Shown piece by piece: positions 9,356 to 17,414 of a DNA stretch of 64,000 bases. Position numbers and translations under genes: made by a program. Numbering within the stretch: position 1 is the first letter of the stretch; each line of letters opens with the position of its first letter. The stretch is from Vibrio penaeicida (GTDB lineage Bacteria > Pseudomonadota > Gammaproteobacteria > Enterobacterales > Vibrionaceae). The stretch lies in contig NZ_BFAQ01000050.1 of the NCBI RefSeq assembly GCF_002933855.1, forward strand, positions 28,647-92,646, in the 5' to 3' direction. The notes under the pieces are model-generated. The model was not told the origin of the DNA and ran no database searches. It worked only from the letters and a program-made list of their open reading frames with translations.

Positions 9356-9474
9356 GAAATCTCTAGCTTAGGCTTACTTGCCGTTGTTCAATCATTTTAT
9401 TGTGCACGAAACCGACGGATTATATACCCAAACAGTAATAAGATGCGAGTTTCACTCTTAAAATAATCTACTCA

Positions 9475-11034
9475 TTAAGAGGCTGCTTTCAGGTGGCGAA
9501 TTCGAATCCCCATCACCAAGACTGACATCAAGTAAACCAAAGCACCTGCACCAATCAAAATAGCTAATTGCAAGCAACGAGAACCAAAGCTCCAAGACAA
9601 CCATATATCCATTGTCGGGTTTAACCATAAAACCGCCGCCACCATCGCCACTCCTGCAATGACGAGTTTGAGTGCAAAAATAAGCGTTTCTTTGGTGATT
9701 CGATACACTTTTTGTCTATGTAATCCGCGATACAGCAACGCCATATTCACAAAAGCAGATAATGCCGTTGCGATAGCCAGCCCAACGTATCCATAAAACC
9801 AAGCAAAAATAGCGTTAAATACCATGTTAGAGGCCATGGCAATAATGCCGTACTTCACGGGGGTTTTTGTATCTTGTCGAGAGTAATAGCCTGGCGCCAA
9901 TACTTTAATCAACATGAAGTTAAGTAAGCCCGATGCGTAAGCCATTAAAGATAAGGACGCAAACTCAACATCTTGGGGCGTAAACTCTCCTCTCATGAAG
10001 AGCACCATTAACATCGGCTTGGAAAGTATAATCAGCCCTAACATGGCAGGCACACCAAGTAAAAGAACCATTCGGACTCCCCAATCCATAGTGTGCGCAA
10101 AACCATCATTTTGGGAGTCTACATGTTTTCGAGAAAGCGCTGGAAGAATGACCGTGGCAATGGCAATCCCAAACAAACCTAAAGGAAACTCTAATAAGCG
10201 GTCAGAGTAATAGAGCCAGCTAATCGAACCTGTCGCCAAAAAGCTGGCAATAAACGTGTCGAACAAAAGATTAATTTGACTAACAGACACACCAAACAGC
10301 GCAGGGATCATTAAGGTTCGGATTTTTACGACGCCAGGATCGTGCCATCCCCATTTAGGTTTGACCAACATCCCTTCTTTTATTAAGAAAGGAATTTGGA
10401 AAAGAAACTGAACCAAACCACCAAGAAATACACCTATAGCTAAGCCAATTTCTGGTTGTTCTAATTGCGGTGATATTAAAAGTGCCGACCCGATGATCAT
10501 AATATTGAGAAACACCGGCGTAAAAGAGGAGACCGCAAACTTACCAATTGTATTTAGAATCGCACCTGATAGCGCAACAAACGTAATAAACCACAAATAA
10601 GGGAACGTAATTTTCAGTAGAAAGCTGGCAAGCACAAACTTTTCGGAAGAAGGACCACCATTTAGCCAGTCAAGAAACCACCCAAAACCAAATAAAGCAG
10701 TGATAACACCAGAACCAAGTACCCCAATTAATGTCACCACAGTCACAATGACACCTAATGTACCCGATGCTTTTGCAATCAATTCTCGGGTTTTGTCTTG
10801 ATCACCACTGGCATGATATTCCGTTAGAACAGGTACAAAAGCTTGGGAGAAAGCACCTTCAGCAAAAAGGCGGCGCAAAAAGTTAGGGATTTTATTGGCA
10901 AAGAAGAAAACATCTGCGCTGGCACCTGCACCCATCAAATTGGCTACGACTACATCCCTTACAAGTCCCAGTATTCTGGAAATAAAAGTCATCATACTGA
11001 CGATCAAGCCAGACTTGAGCAGCTTTTTACTCAC
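9475..11034 (-). CDS. murJ: Lipid II flippase MurJ
   Basis: 519 residues with about fourteen hydrophobic segments, the MOP-superfamily architecture of MurJ (MviN). It flips the peptidoglycan precursor lipid II across the inner membrane. Conserved features include SRILGLVRD near residue 20, ADVFFFANKIPNFLRRLFAEGAF across 40-65, and the RQDTKTPVK loop about two thirds along. The start is GTG at 11034 with GGGG about seven bases upstream. It is divergent from rpsT and precedes ribF, the arrangement I recall for vibrios. Confidence 0.97.
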   Translation of the reverse strand: MSKKLLKSGLIVSMMTFISRILGLVRDVVVANLMGAGASADVFFFANKIPNFLRRLFAEGAFSQAFVPVLTEYHASGDQDKTRELIAKASGTLGVIVTVVTLIGVLGSGVITALFGFGWFLDWLNGGPSSEKFVLASFLLKITFPYLWFITFVALSGAILNTIGKFAVSSFTPVFLNIMIIGSALLISPQLEQPEIGLAIGVFLGGLVQFLFQIPFLIKEGMLVKPKWGWHDPGVVKIRTLMIPALFGVSVSQINLLFDTFIASFLATGSISWLYYSDRLLEFPLGLFGIAIATVILPALSRKHVDSQNDGFAHTMDWGVRMVLLLGVPAMLGLIILSKPMLMVLFMRGEFTPQDVEFASLSLMAYASGLLNFMLIKVLAPGYYSRQDTKTPVKYGIIAMASNMVFNAIFAWFYGYVGLAIATALSAFVNMALLYRGLHRQKVYRITKETLIFALKLVIAGVAMVAAVLWLNPTMDIWLSWSFGSRCLQLAILIGAGALVYLMSVLVMGIRIRHLKAAS

Positions 11035-11205
11035 GAAAATCCCCTAAAAAATACACTCAAAAATCTGCTAAAGCGCTTTCATTTGCTCAGCAGAGATAAT
11101 TATTAGCAATGGTATAAAAATGCTGTTAGAATCCACGCCATCTTAACCGCGATGACCTTCTATTCCAAAGATTGTTTGGATGAGGCTGGTTTTTGCACAA
11201 ATCAT

Positions 11206-11253
11206 TTGACAATTAAGCGCAAATGAGGGATATTCCTCGCCCTTAAATTGTCA
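11206..11253 (+). promoter_or_regulatory. rpsT promoter embedded in a long inverted repeat
   Basis: A consensus -35 TTGACA (11206-11211) is followed after 17 bp by GATATT (11229-11234, 4 of 6 matches to the -10 box). The same stretch forms an imperfect palindrome. TTGACAATTAAG at 11206-11217 matches CTTAAATTGTCA at 11242-11253 with one extra base, and an inner GAGG/CCTC pair lies around 11225-11238. Confidence 0.55.
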
Positions 11254-11281
11254 CCGAACTAAGTTTTTGGGAGTTAGACCC

Positions 11282-11542
11282 TTGGCAAACAGTAAATCTG
11301 CTAAGAAGCGCGCTATCCAAGCTGAAAAACGTCGTCAGCACAACGCTAGCCGTCGTTCTATGATGCGCACTTACATGAAGAAAACTATCGCAGCTATCGA
11401 AGCTGGCGATAAAGAAGCTGCAACAGCTGCATACACTGCAGTTACACCGATCCTAGATCGTATGGCGACTAAAGGTCTTATTCATAAGAATAAAGCTGCT
11501 CGTCATAAGTCTCGTTTCGCAGCGGCAATCAAAGCTCTTTAA
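11282..11542 (+). CDS. rpsT: 30S ribosomal protein S20
   Basis: 86 residues, rich in Lys, Arg and Ala, beginning ANSKSAKKRAIQAEKRR after the initiator. S20 binds 16S rRNA early in small-subunit assembly. I chose the TTG at 11282, with GGGAG eight bases upstream. An upstream in-frame TTG at 11267 would add five residues not found in S20. E. coli rpsT also starts with UUG, which is tied there to translational autocontrol, so the same may apply here. A strong terminator follows. Confidence 0.98.
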   Translation: MANSKSAKKRAIQAEKRRQHNASRRSMMRTYMKKTIAAIEAGDKEAATAAYTAVTPILDRMATKGLIHKNKAARHKSRFAAAIKAL

Positions 11543-11559
11543 TTCGAGTTTAGATTTGC

Positions 11560-11587
11560 AAAAAAACCGGCTTTTGCCGGTTTTTTT
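11560..11587 (+). terminator. rpsT terminator
   Basis: AAAAAACCGGC, a TTTT loop and GCCGGTTTTTTT, beginning 18 bp after the stop codon. Confidence 0.92.
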
Positions 11588-11733
11588 ATATCTAGATAAA
11601 ACAGAATGCTTCTTTTCATCACTTTGTATCGTTCAGAATACTTTCTCCCGCACCTATTTTTACCTCTTTGGCATGGTTGGCCAATAATCGGAATCAGCTC
11701 AACCACTCGCCCATTAATAACGAATCTTCGTAA

Positions 11734-12030
11734 TTAGTCTTCGCAATACAGTGCGTGAAGTAGCTTGATCACTTGTTGCACTTCCGAACTGCTAAGAGAG
11801 TAATAGACGGTTTGAGCTTCTTTTCGAGTTTGCACTAAACCATCTCTTCTCAGCCAAGCTAAATGCTGGGAAAGTGCAGATTGGCTCAATTCAAGATGAG
11901 AACAAAGTTCTCCAACAGAAAGTTCATTGTTGTGTAGCATACATAATATTTGCAAGCGTCTTTCGTTCGCCATCGCTTTCAAGAGTACGACAGCTTGAGC
12001 AGACTTCTGCTCCATTTCCTGTAAGTTCAT
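11734..12030 (-). CDS. hlyU: HlyU, ArsR-family winged-helix regulator
   Basis: 98 residues with the ArsR fold. AMANERRLQILCML (about 19-32) precedes the recognition helix LSQSALSQHLAWLRRDGLV, and the QTVYYSL wing follows. Length and sequence match HlyU as I remember it from V. cholerae and V. vulnificus, where it relieves H-NS silencing of haemolysin and RTX toxin genes. The family's metal-binding cysteines are lacking, but Cys30 and Cys96 are present, the pair linked to redox sensing in HlyU. A GGAGG Shine-Dalgarno lies seven bases before the ATG. It sits downstream of nhaR on the same strand. Confidence 0.93.
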   Translation of the reverse strand: MNLQEMEQKSAQAVVLLKAMANERRLQILCMLHNNELSVGELCSHLELSQSALSQHLAWLRRDGLVQTRKEAQTVYYSLSSSEVQQVIKLLHALYCED

Positions 12031-12155
12031 TCAGCAGCCTCCATGGGCTAAAACTAAGTTACTGCATCTTCAACTTGTTATTTATGTTATGTCAGTCGAA
12101 GTCCTTATTCATATAAATGTTATTACAACAATGTGAAGTAATACAATGAATTCTG

Positions 12156-13046
12156 TTAATCGAACAGCTGAATGAAATCAGCATCACAAAGATTCTTAAC
12201 AGTTGGATGCTGAATCATCCTCTCTGCAAATATAACAAAATATTCTTCCTTGAGCTCACTTATCTCGCCAACTAAGTGTAGAGATACATCATCTCCGACT
12301 TCGGATTGATACAGACTTGGTGCAAGAAAGATTGCATCTTTATGATCTTGAGCGAATGCTTTCATCAAAGCCACGTCATCAAACTCACCAAGAATATTAG
12401 GCTGAATTCCCTGGCGATCAAACCATTGCATGGCTTTTCTTCCCATTGATGTTCGGCTTCCAGGTAAAAGCAGTTTTCGATTCTCTAGTACAGAAGGAAA
12501 CAGTTCATTGTCCAATGGCTTTGAGCTAAAAAAGCTCATTCTACACTCACCAAGTTTCTTGCTATACAATCCAGGGCTTTGGCTAGAATCGACCGCACAG
12601 TCAGATAAAATCATATCCAGCTTATGTTGTGAGAGCTGCTCAAGAAGCAATTCGTGGGTGGACTCGAAACAGCGCAAATGGATGCTATTGTCGGCTGGTA
12701 CTGTTGTCATCAAAATTCGACTGACTAAACGTTTTGAAAGTGCATCAGCAACCCCAACATCAAATAGGATATTGGATCTCTGGCTATAATTTACGATGTC
12801 TAACATTTCATAACTTAAACCAAACATACGGTCTGCATATTTAAAGACAAGCTGCCCCAGCTCGGTTGGCTCAACACTGCGTCCATTTCGCTTGGTTAAC
12901 TTGCCATCCATTCTTTCTTCTAGAGCTTTTATTTGTCCCGTGACTGTCTGAGGTGTTAAAAAAAGTGCATCAGCAGCTTTCGTTACCGAACCCTGTTTGC
13001 ATACCATCCAAAAATAGTAAAGATGATTGTAGTTTAAGTGCGACAT
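12156..13046 (-). CDS. nhaR: NhaR, LysR-type activator of the Na+ response
   Basis: 296 residues. The N-terminal winged HTH reads NYNHLYYFWMVCKQGSVTKAAD, then TPQTVTGQIKALEE, and the LysR effector domain follows. The block LFDVGVADALSKRLVS is characteristic of NhaR. In E. coli it activates nhaA in response to Na+, and also osmC and pgaABCD. No nhaA is in this window; the divergent neighbour is the Na+-coupled phosphate transporter nptA, 399 bp away. rpsT and nhaR are also near neighbours in E. coli. A regulatory link to nptA is inference. Confidence 0.92.
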   Translation of the reverse strand: MSHLNYNHLYYFWMVCKQGSVTKAADALFLTPQTVTGQIKALEERMDGKLTKRNGRSVEPTELGQLVFKYADRMFGLSYEMLDIVNYSQRSNILFDVGVADALSKRLVSRILMTTVPADNSIHLRCFESTHELLLEQLSQHKLDMILSDCAVDSSQSPGLYSKKLGECRMSFFSSKPLDNELFPSVLENRKLLLPGSRTSMGRKAMQWFDRQGIQPNILGEFDDVALMKAFAQDHKDAIFLAPSLYQSEVGDDVSLHLVGEISELKEEYFVIFAERMIQHPTVKNLCDADFIQLFD

Positions 13047-13445
13047 CGATTTTTCTTACTCAAATTGTGAAGAAACCATATGATACAACGCTTCCTATAG
13101 AGACACTATATCTTCGGTATTTTCGATATATTAGTGTAAATATTTCGAATAAAACCGAACATACCCGAGACTTTTATGACAATGTGACAACAAGAAAGTG
13201 TGACAAATTGCAAATATCCGCTAAAAAACGCCTAATCCCCCTACTAACACACCAGTAAGTAACTAAAATTATCCTAATAAATACAATAATTTAAATAAAT
13301 TATCATTTCACTTTATCGATTGCGTAGAAAAAATAGCAAAAAAGCCCCTCTTAAACCTAAATGTCATATAACTGCAATATTTCATCTCTAGTATCGCCTT
13401 CAGATTCACTAACCGACCTAATTGAGAACGGTCACGGAGAAAAAT
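13047..13445. promoter_or_regulatory. nhaR-nptA divergent region with Pho-box-like site
   Basis: A 399-bp AT-rich gap. At 13361-13378, ATGTCAT and CTGCAAT lie 11 bp apart start to start, resembling a degenerate PhoB box 67 bp before the nptA start. At 13177-13206 TGACAA occurs three times, at 13177, 13185 and 13201. The nptA Shine-Dalgarno GGAGA is at 13436-13440. No other gene is evident. Confidence 0.4.
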
Positions 13446-14594
13446 ATGATAAACCAAGCTACTTCAACAGCAGCGCCACAATCGGGTTCAGCTCGCTGGC
13501 TACGCTGGGCTAACTTGGCTTTCATGCTTTACCTACTATTACTTGCAGTTTCAATGGTAGGAAGTGGTTTTAAGTGGGCTTCAGGAGAACACGCTAAAAC
13601 GCTTTTCGAATTTGCTTCTCACCCAGTTGCAGGCCTAATGATTGGTCTTGTTGCAACTGCATTAATTCAGTCGTCTAGTACTGTTACTTCTATTATTGTT
13701 GGACTTGTTGCTGGTGGCCTTCCCGTAGCAACAGCCATCCCTATGATCATGGGTGCCAACATTGGTACAACTGTTACCAATACGTTGGTCAGCTTGGGTC
13801 ACGTTCGTTGCAAAGACGAATTTAAACGCGCATTCGCAAGTGCCACTATCCATGACTTCTTCAACCTTCTTGCTGTTATTATCTTCCTACCGTTGGAAAT
13901 GATGTTCGGCATTCTAGAGAAAATTTCTCATTGGCTTATTTCACCAATGCTTGCAACTGGTGACATGAGTATTAAGGGCTTCAACTTTATCAAGCCAATC
14001 ACTAAGCCTGTAGTTAGCGCTATCAAGGAGCCTCTGGCTTCGTTTGGTGATGTTGGCGGCGGCATCATGCTTATTGTATTAGGTATCGCAACTATCTTTG
14101 TCGCTATCACCGTTATGGGTAAGCTGATGAAGAGCCTGATGGTTGGTCGAGCTCGTGACATCCTAAAAAATGCTATTGGTCGTGGACCTCTCCACGGTAT
14201 CGCGTCAGGTTCAGTGGTTACTGTGCTGGTTCAGTCTTCGTCAACAACAACAAGCCTGATGGTTCCGCTAGTAGGTTCAGGTGTTCTGAAAGTACGTGAT
14301 GTTTACCCGTTTACTCTGGGGGCGAATATCGGTACGTGTATCACAGCATTGCTGGCTGCAACTGCCGTATCCGGCGAGTTTGCTGTGTTTGCTTTGCAGA
14401 TTGCACTTGTCCATTTGGTGTTTAACGTGATGGCAACAGCATTTATCTACGGTATTCCATTCCTAAGAGAGCTACCTATCAAAGGAGCGGATCTGATTTC
14501 GGATATGGCAATGAAGAACAAGGCTGTCGTTGTGGGTTATTTACTGGCGGTATTCATTATTATGCCAGGTACCATCTTAGCGCTTACCGCTTAA
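13446..14594 (+). CDS. nptA: Na+/phosphate cotransporter NptA
   Basis: 382 residues, a Na/Pi-II (PNaS) family inner-membrane symporter. It holds the two inverted repeats with signature QSSS motifs: ALIQSSSTVTSIIVGL near residue 80 and VLVQSSSTTTSLMVPL near 265. GANIGTTVTN and GANIGTCITALL follow the two repeats. I chose the ATG at 13446, with GGAGA five bases upstream; a TTG at 13422 is in frame but lacks a ribosome site. The protein imports inorganic phosphate with Na+, fitting a marine or estuarine host. A terminator follows at 14612. Confidence 0.95.
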   Translation: MINQATSTAAPQSGSARWLRWANLAFMLYLLLLAVSMVGSGFKWASGEHAKTLFEFASHPVAGLMIGLVATALIQSSSTVTSIIVGLVAGGLPVATAIPMIMGANIGTTVTNTLVSLGHVRCKDEFKRAFASATIHDFFNLLAVIIFLPLEMMFGILEKISHWLISPMLATGDMSIKGFNFIKPITKPVVSAIKEPLASFGDVGGGIMLIVLGIATIFVAITVMGKLMKSLMVGRARDILKNAIGRGPLHGIASGSVVTVLVQSSSTTTSLMVPLVGSGVLKVRDVYPFTLGANIGTCITALLAATAVSGEFAVFALQIALVHLVFNVMATAFIYGIPFLRELPIKGADLISDMAMKNKAVVVGYLLAVFIIMPGTILALTA

Positions 14595-14611
14595 AATCGG
14601 ATACAGAACGT

Positions 14612-14648
14612 AAAAGCCCCTGCACTTATTGAGTGCAGGGGCTTTTTT
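14612..14648 (+). terminator. nptA terminator
   Basis: AAAAGCCCCTGCAC pairs with GTGCAGGGGCTTTTTT across a 7-base loop, starting 17 bp after the nptA stop. Confidence 0.92.
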
Positions 14649-14785
14649 GTTTCTTTAATCGAGCTTGTACATATTTCAGGGCTCGCTTGCCTACATAAGA
14701 AAACATACTAAGTCAGATAGTTCTATCGACATCGATTAGGCTAACGTGTTCATTCAAATACTGATCGCTACAGAATTTATCCCAT

Positions 14786-14815
14786 AAAAAAACGCCACTT
14801 GGAGACAAGTGGCGT
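14786..14815 (-). terminator. thyA terminator
   Basis: The minus strand reads ACGCCACTT, a 6-base loop, AAGTGGCGT and a T run. It ends the rppH-ptsP-lgt-thyA block. Confidence 0.88.
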
Positions 14816-14835
14816 CGTTATTCATCTTTTAATAA

Positions 14836-15687
14836 CTATACTGAAAATGGATATTTAATCGCATCGTGGCATTGATATCCAACCACCTCAAAATCATCCA
14901 TGGTGACCCATGTTTCCAAATCTTCGAGCGATTGTATTTTAGGGTTAATTCTGATTTCAGGTGCAGGGTAAGGCTCACGCTTCAACTGAACATCACGCAT
15001 CAACTCTAGCTGATCTTCGTATATGTGCGCGTTGACAAGTTTATGATACGCCTTTCCAGGCTTCTTACCCGTTATTTGAGCCATCAGTGCTAAGAAAACG
15101 TACACTTGAACCATATTGAAATTTAAGCCCAGTGGAACGTCACAGGAGCGCTGTGTACTATTTAAATACAACGTATCACCAAGCAAGGAAAAGTGATGGC
15201 TATACATACATGGACGTAAGCAACCCATATGAAATTCACCTGGGTTGTAGAAATTCAAGATTTCGCCACGGTCATCTACACCGTTTGTTAAGTCATCGAC
15301 AATCTTCCTGAGCTGGTCAATGTGACCGCCATCAGGCTTAGCCCAAGCACGCCCTTGCACACCGTACACACGCCCCATATCATCATCACCTTTGCGATAA
15401 GGGTTGTTTAGCCATGCGTCATTTAAGTTTGCGTTCGCATCCCATGTTTTGGTGCCCAGTTTGCGAAAATCTTCCGCATTATCGTAGCCACGAATATAAC
15501 CGAGCAATTCAGCCACGGCAGCTTTCCAAAAGCTTTTTCGGGTTGTCACTAATGGAAACGCGCCCGAACCAACATCATAAGTAAGATCCGCGTTAATAAC
15601 GGTGAGGCATCGTTTTCCCGTGCGTTCGTTTTCAATCCACGTACCATCATCGACAATACGCTGACATAATTCTAAATACTGTTTCAC
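14836..15687 (-). CDS. thyA: Thymidylate synthase
   Basis: 283 residues, converting dUMP to dTMP with methylene-tetrahydrofolate. The catalytic cysteine lies in GCLRPCMYSHHF, followed by STQRSCDVPLGLNFN, which binds the dUMP phosphate, and HIYEDQLE. It is about 19 residues longer than E. coli ThyA, through internal segments such as the NPYRKGDDDMGR region. The start is GTG at 15687 with AAGG six bases upstream. It lies 8 bp after lgt, as in the enteric lgt-thyA pair. Confidence 0.97.
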   Translation of the reverse strand: MKQYLELCQRIVDDGTWIENERTGKRCLTVINADLTYDVGSGAFPLVTTRKSFWKAAVAELLGYIRGYDNAEDFRKLGTKTWDANANLNDAWLNNPYRKGDDDMGRVYGVQGRAWAKPDGGHIDQLRKIVDDLTNGVDDRGEILNFYNPGEFHMGCLRPCMYSHHFSLLGDTLYLNSTQRSCDVPLGLNFNMVQVYVFLALMAQITGKKPGKAYHKLVNAHIYEDQLELMRDVQLKREPYPAPEIRINPKIQSLEDLETWVTMDDFEVVGYQCHDAIKYPFSV

Positions 15688-15695
15688 TGTAGACC

Positions 15696-16508
15696 TTAAA
15701 CTTTAGATTTAACAGGTTGCTTGTTGGTGCTAAATGCCCAACCAATCAATGCTATACCACCAATCACCATTGGTAGCGATAAGATTTGCCCCATGGAGAT
15801 CCAGTCCCCATAAAGACCAAGATGAGCATCCGGTTCACGGAAGTATTCTATAATAAAACGAAAGCTACCGTAGCCAAGCAAAAATACCCCTGAAACACTA
15901 CCAGCTGGGCGAGGCTTCTTAATAAACCAATTGATGATAAAGAAAAGAACGACACCTTCGAGGACAAACTCGTATAACTGAGAAGGATGTCGAGGGAGAT
16001 AGCCACCGCTCGGGAATAATACAGCCCAAGGCACATCAGTTACACGCCCCCAAAGCTCATCATTCATAAAGTTACCGATGCGCCCCATTCCAAGACCAAA
16101 AGGTACCAATGGAGCAATAAAATCAGTAACGGCAAAAACAGCTCTACCGTTTCTACGCGCATACCACGCCATGGCTGCGATCACACCAAGCAAGCCACCA
16201 TGGAATGACATCCCTCCAGTCCAGATCTTGAACAGGTACAGCGGGTCATCCAGAAAAACATCAAAGTTGTAAAAGAATACGTAGCCAATACGCCCTCCTA
16301 ATACAACACCAAGAAAACCTGCGAACAGCAGGTCTGAAACTTGCTCACGCGTCCAGCCACTGTTTGGCATATCAGCACGACGGTTTGCTAACCATAACGC
16401 AAAAACAAAGCCGACAAGGTACATCAGACCGTACCAGCGAAGTGCTAGCGGTCCGATAGAAAAAATAACAGGATCAATTTGAGGAAAGGTGATAAACCCC
16501 TGATTCAT
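15696..16508 (-). CDS. lgt: Prolipoprotein diacylglyceryl transferase
   Basis: 270 residues with about seven membrane segments. Lgt transfers diacylglycerol to the lipobox cysteine, the step before LspA cleavage (lspA is also in this window). The signatures are RWYGLMYL near residue 25, GGMSFHGGLLG near 100 and the Lgt box GRIGNFMNDELWGR near 142. RHPSQLYE is also conserved. It is followed at 8 bp by thyA and preceded by a TauE/SafE gene. Confidence 0.97.
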   Translation of the reverse strand: MNQGFITFPQIDPVIFSIGPLALRWYGLMYLVGFVFALWLANRRADMPNSGWTREQVSDLLFAGFLGVVLGGRIGYVFFYNFDVFLDDPLYLFKIWTGGMSFHGGLLGVIAAMAWYARRNGRAVFAVTDFIAPLVPFGLGMGRIGNFMNDELWGRVTDVPWAVLFPSGGYLPRHPSQLYEFVLEGVVLFFIINWFIKKPRPAGSVSGVFLLGYGSFRFIIEYFREPDAHLGLYGDWISMGQILSLPMVIGGIALIGWAFSTNKQPVKSKV

Positions 16509-16608
16509 ATTTAGTTCTCTTTACTGTTTCTAAGGGCTGTTGATGTATAAAACTGACATCAGAATCCGCAATGGTTGGGGATAATCACGGTAAAAAATTC
16601 AACAGCAT

Positions 16609-17406
16609 CTAAATTGGTAATAACATTTTTCCAGCGATAAAAAGAAGGAAAACAGCGAATATTTTCTTTAATACTGCCGTTGGAAGCTTAGTCGCCCACT
16701 TGGCGCCTATACGGGTCGTTAATACGGATGTCGCCACAATACCAAATAATGCCGGCAAGTAAACATAGCCCAAGCTGTATTTAGGCAATCCTTGTGCTTC
16801 TAATCCATGTACCACAAAACCCGCCATTCCGGCTAAGGCAATAACACTCCCGCAAACCGACGAAGAGCCTATCGCTTTGCGCATTTCAACACCATGTCGG
16901 CTTAAAAATGGTACGGTCAATGAACCGCCGCCAATTCCAGCTAAACTTGATACAACGCCAATAAGACCACCGCACCCTAAAGTGGTTCCAGCGGATGGCA
17001 TAGGAGAAGTGGTAGCAGAGCGCAAAGACATCAACATTTGAATCGCCAGCGCCAACACGATGGCACCAAATATTTTAATAAGGTACTGAGTGGGGATAGC
17101 TTCAGCAATAAACGAGCCTGCTAGCCCCCCTACTACCACCCCCGGCATCAACCACTTAATAACAAACATGTCTACGTTTCCTAAACGAAGATGATTAAGA
17201 GCAGATGACCCAGACGTAAGTATGATGGTTGCTAAAGAAGTCGCTAAAGCGATGTGCATTATCAGATCGGTCGAGATATTCGCTGCTGGAAGAAGCCAAA
17301 GCAGCGCAGGTACGACAATTAAGCCTCCTCCAATCCCTAACAATCCCGCCAAGACGCCGACAACACTCCCCAGCAACAGGAACTGAAAGATTAGCTCTAT
17401 GTTCAA
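16609..17406 (-). CDS. TauE/SafE-family membrane transporter
   Basis: 265 residues, almost entirely hydrophobic, with about eight helices in two repeats. Each repeat opens with a glycine motif: AGLLGIGGGLIVVPALL near residue 20 and SSLAGIGGGSLTVPFL near 155. This is the TauE/SafE (formerly DUF81) family, whose characterised members export sulfite or sulfoacetate or move sulfur compounds; the substrate here is unknown. The start is TTG at 17406, with GAGG five bases upstream. It lies between ptsP (8 bp away) and lgt, where E. coli has no gene. Confidence 0.88.
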   Translation of the reverse strand: MNIELIFQFLLLGSVVGVLAGLLGIGGGLIVVPALLWLLPAANISTDLIMHIALATSLATIILTSGSSALNHLRLGNVDMFVIKWLMPGVVVGGLAGSFIAEAIPTQYLIKIFGAIVLALAIQMLMSLRSATTSPMPSAGTTLGCGGLIGVVSSLAGIGGGSLTVPFLSRHGVEMRKAIGSSSVCGSVIALAGMAGFVVHGLEAQGLPKYSLGYVYLPALFGIVATSVLTTRIGAKWATKLPTAVLKKIFAVFLLFIAGKMLLPI

Positions 17407-17414
17407 GTGAACCT

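Noticed and set aside
9490..9515. T-loop-like GAATTCGAATCCCC suggesting a tRNA gene
   Set aside because: It lies in the murJ coding sequence and no acceptor or anticodon stem can be built around it.
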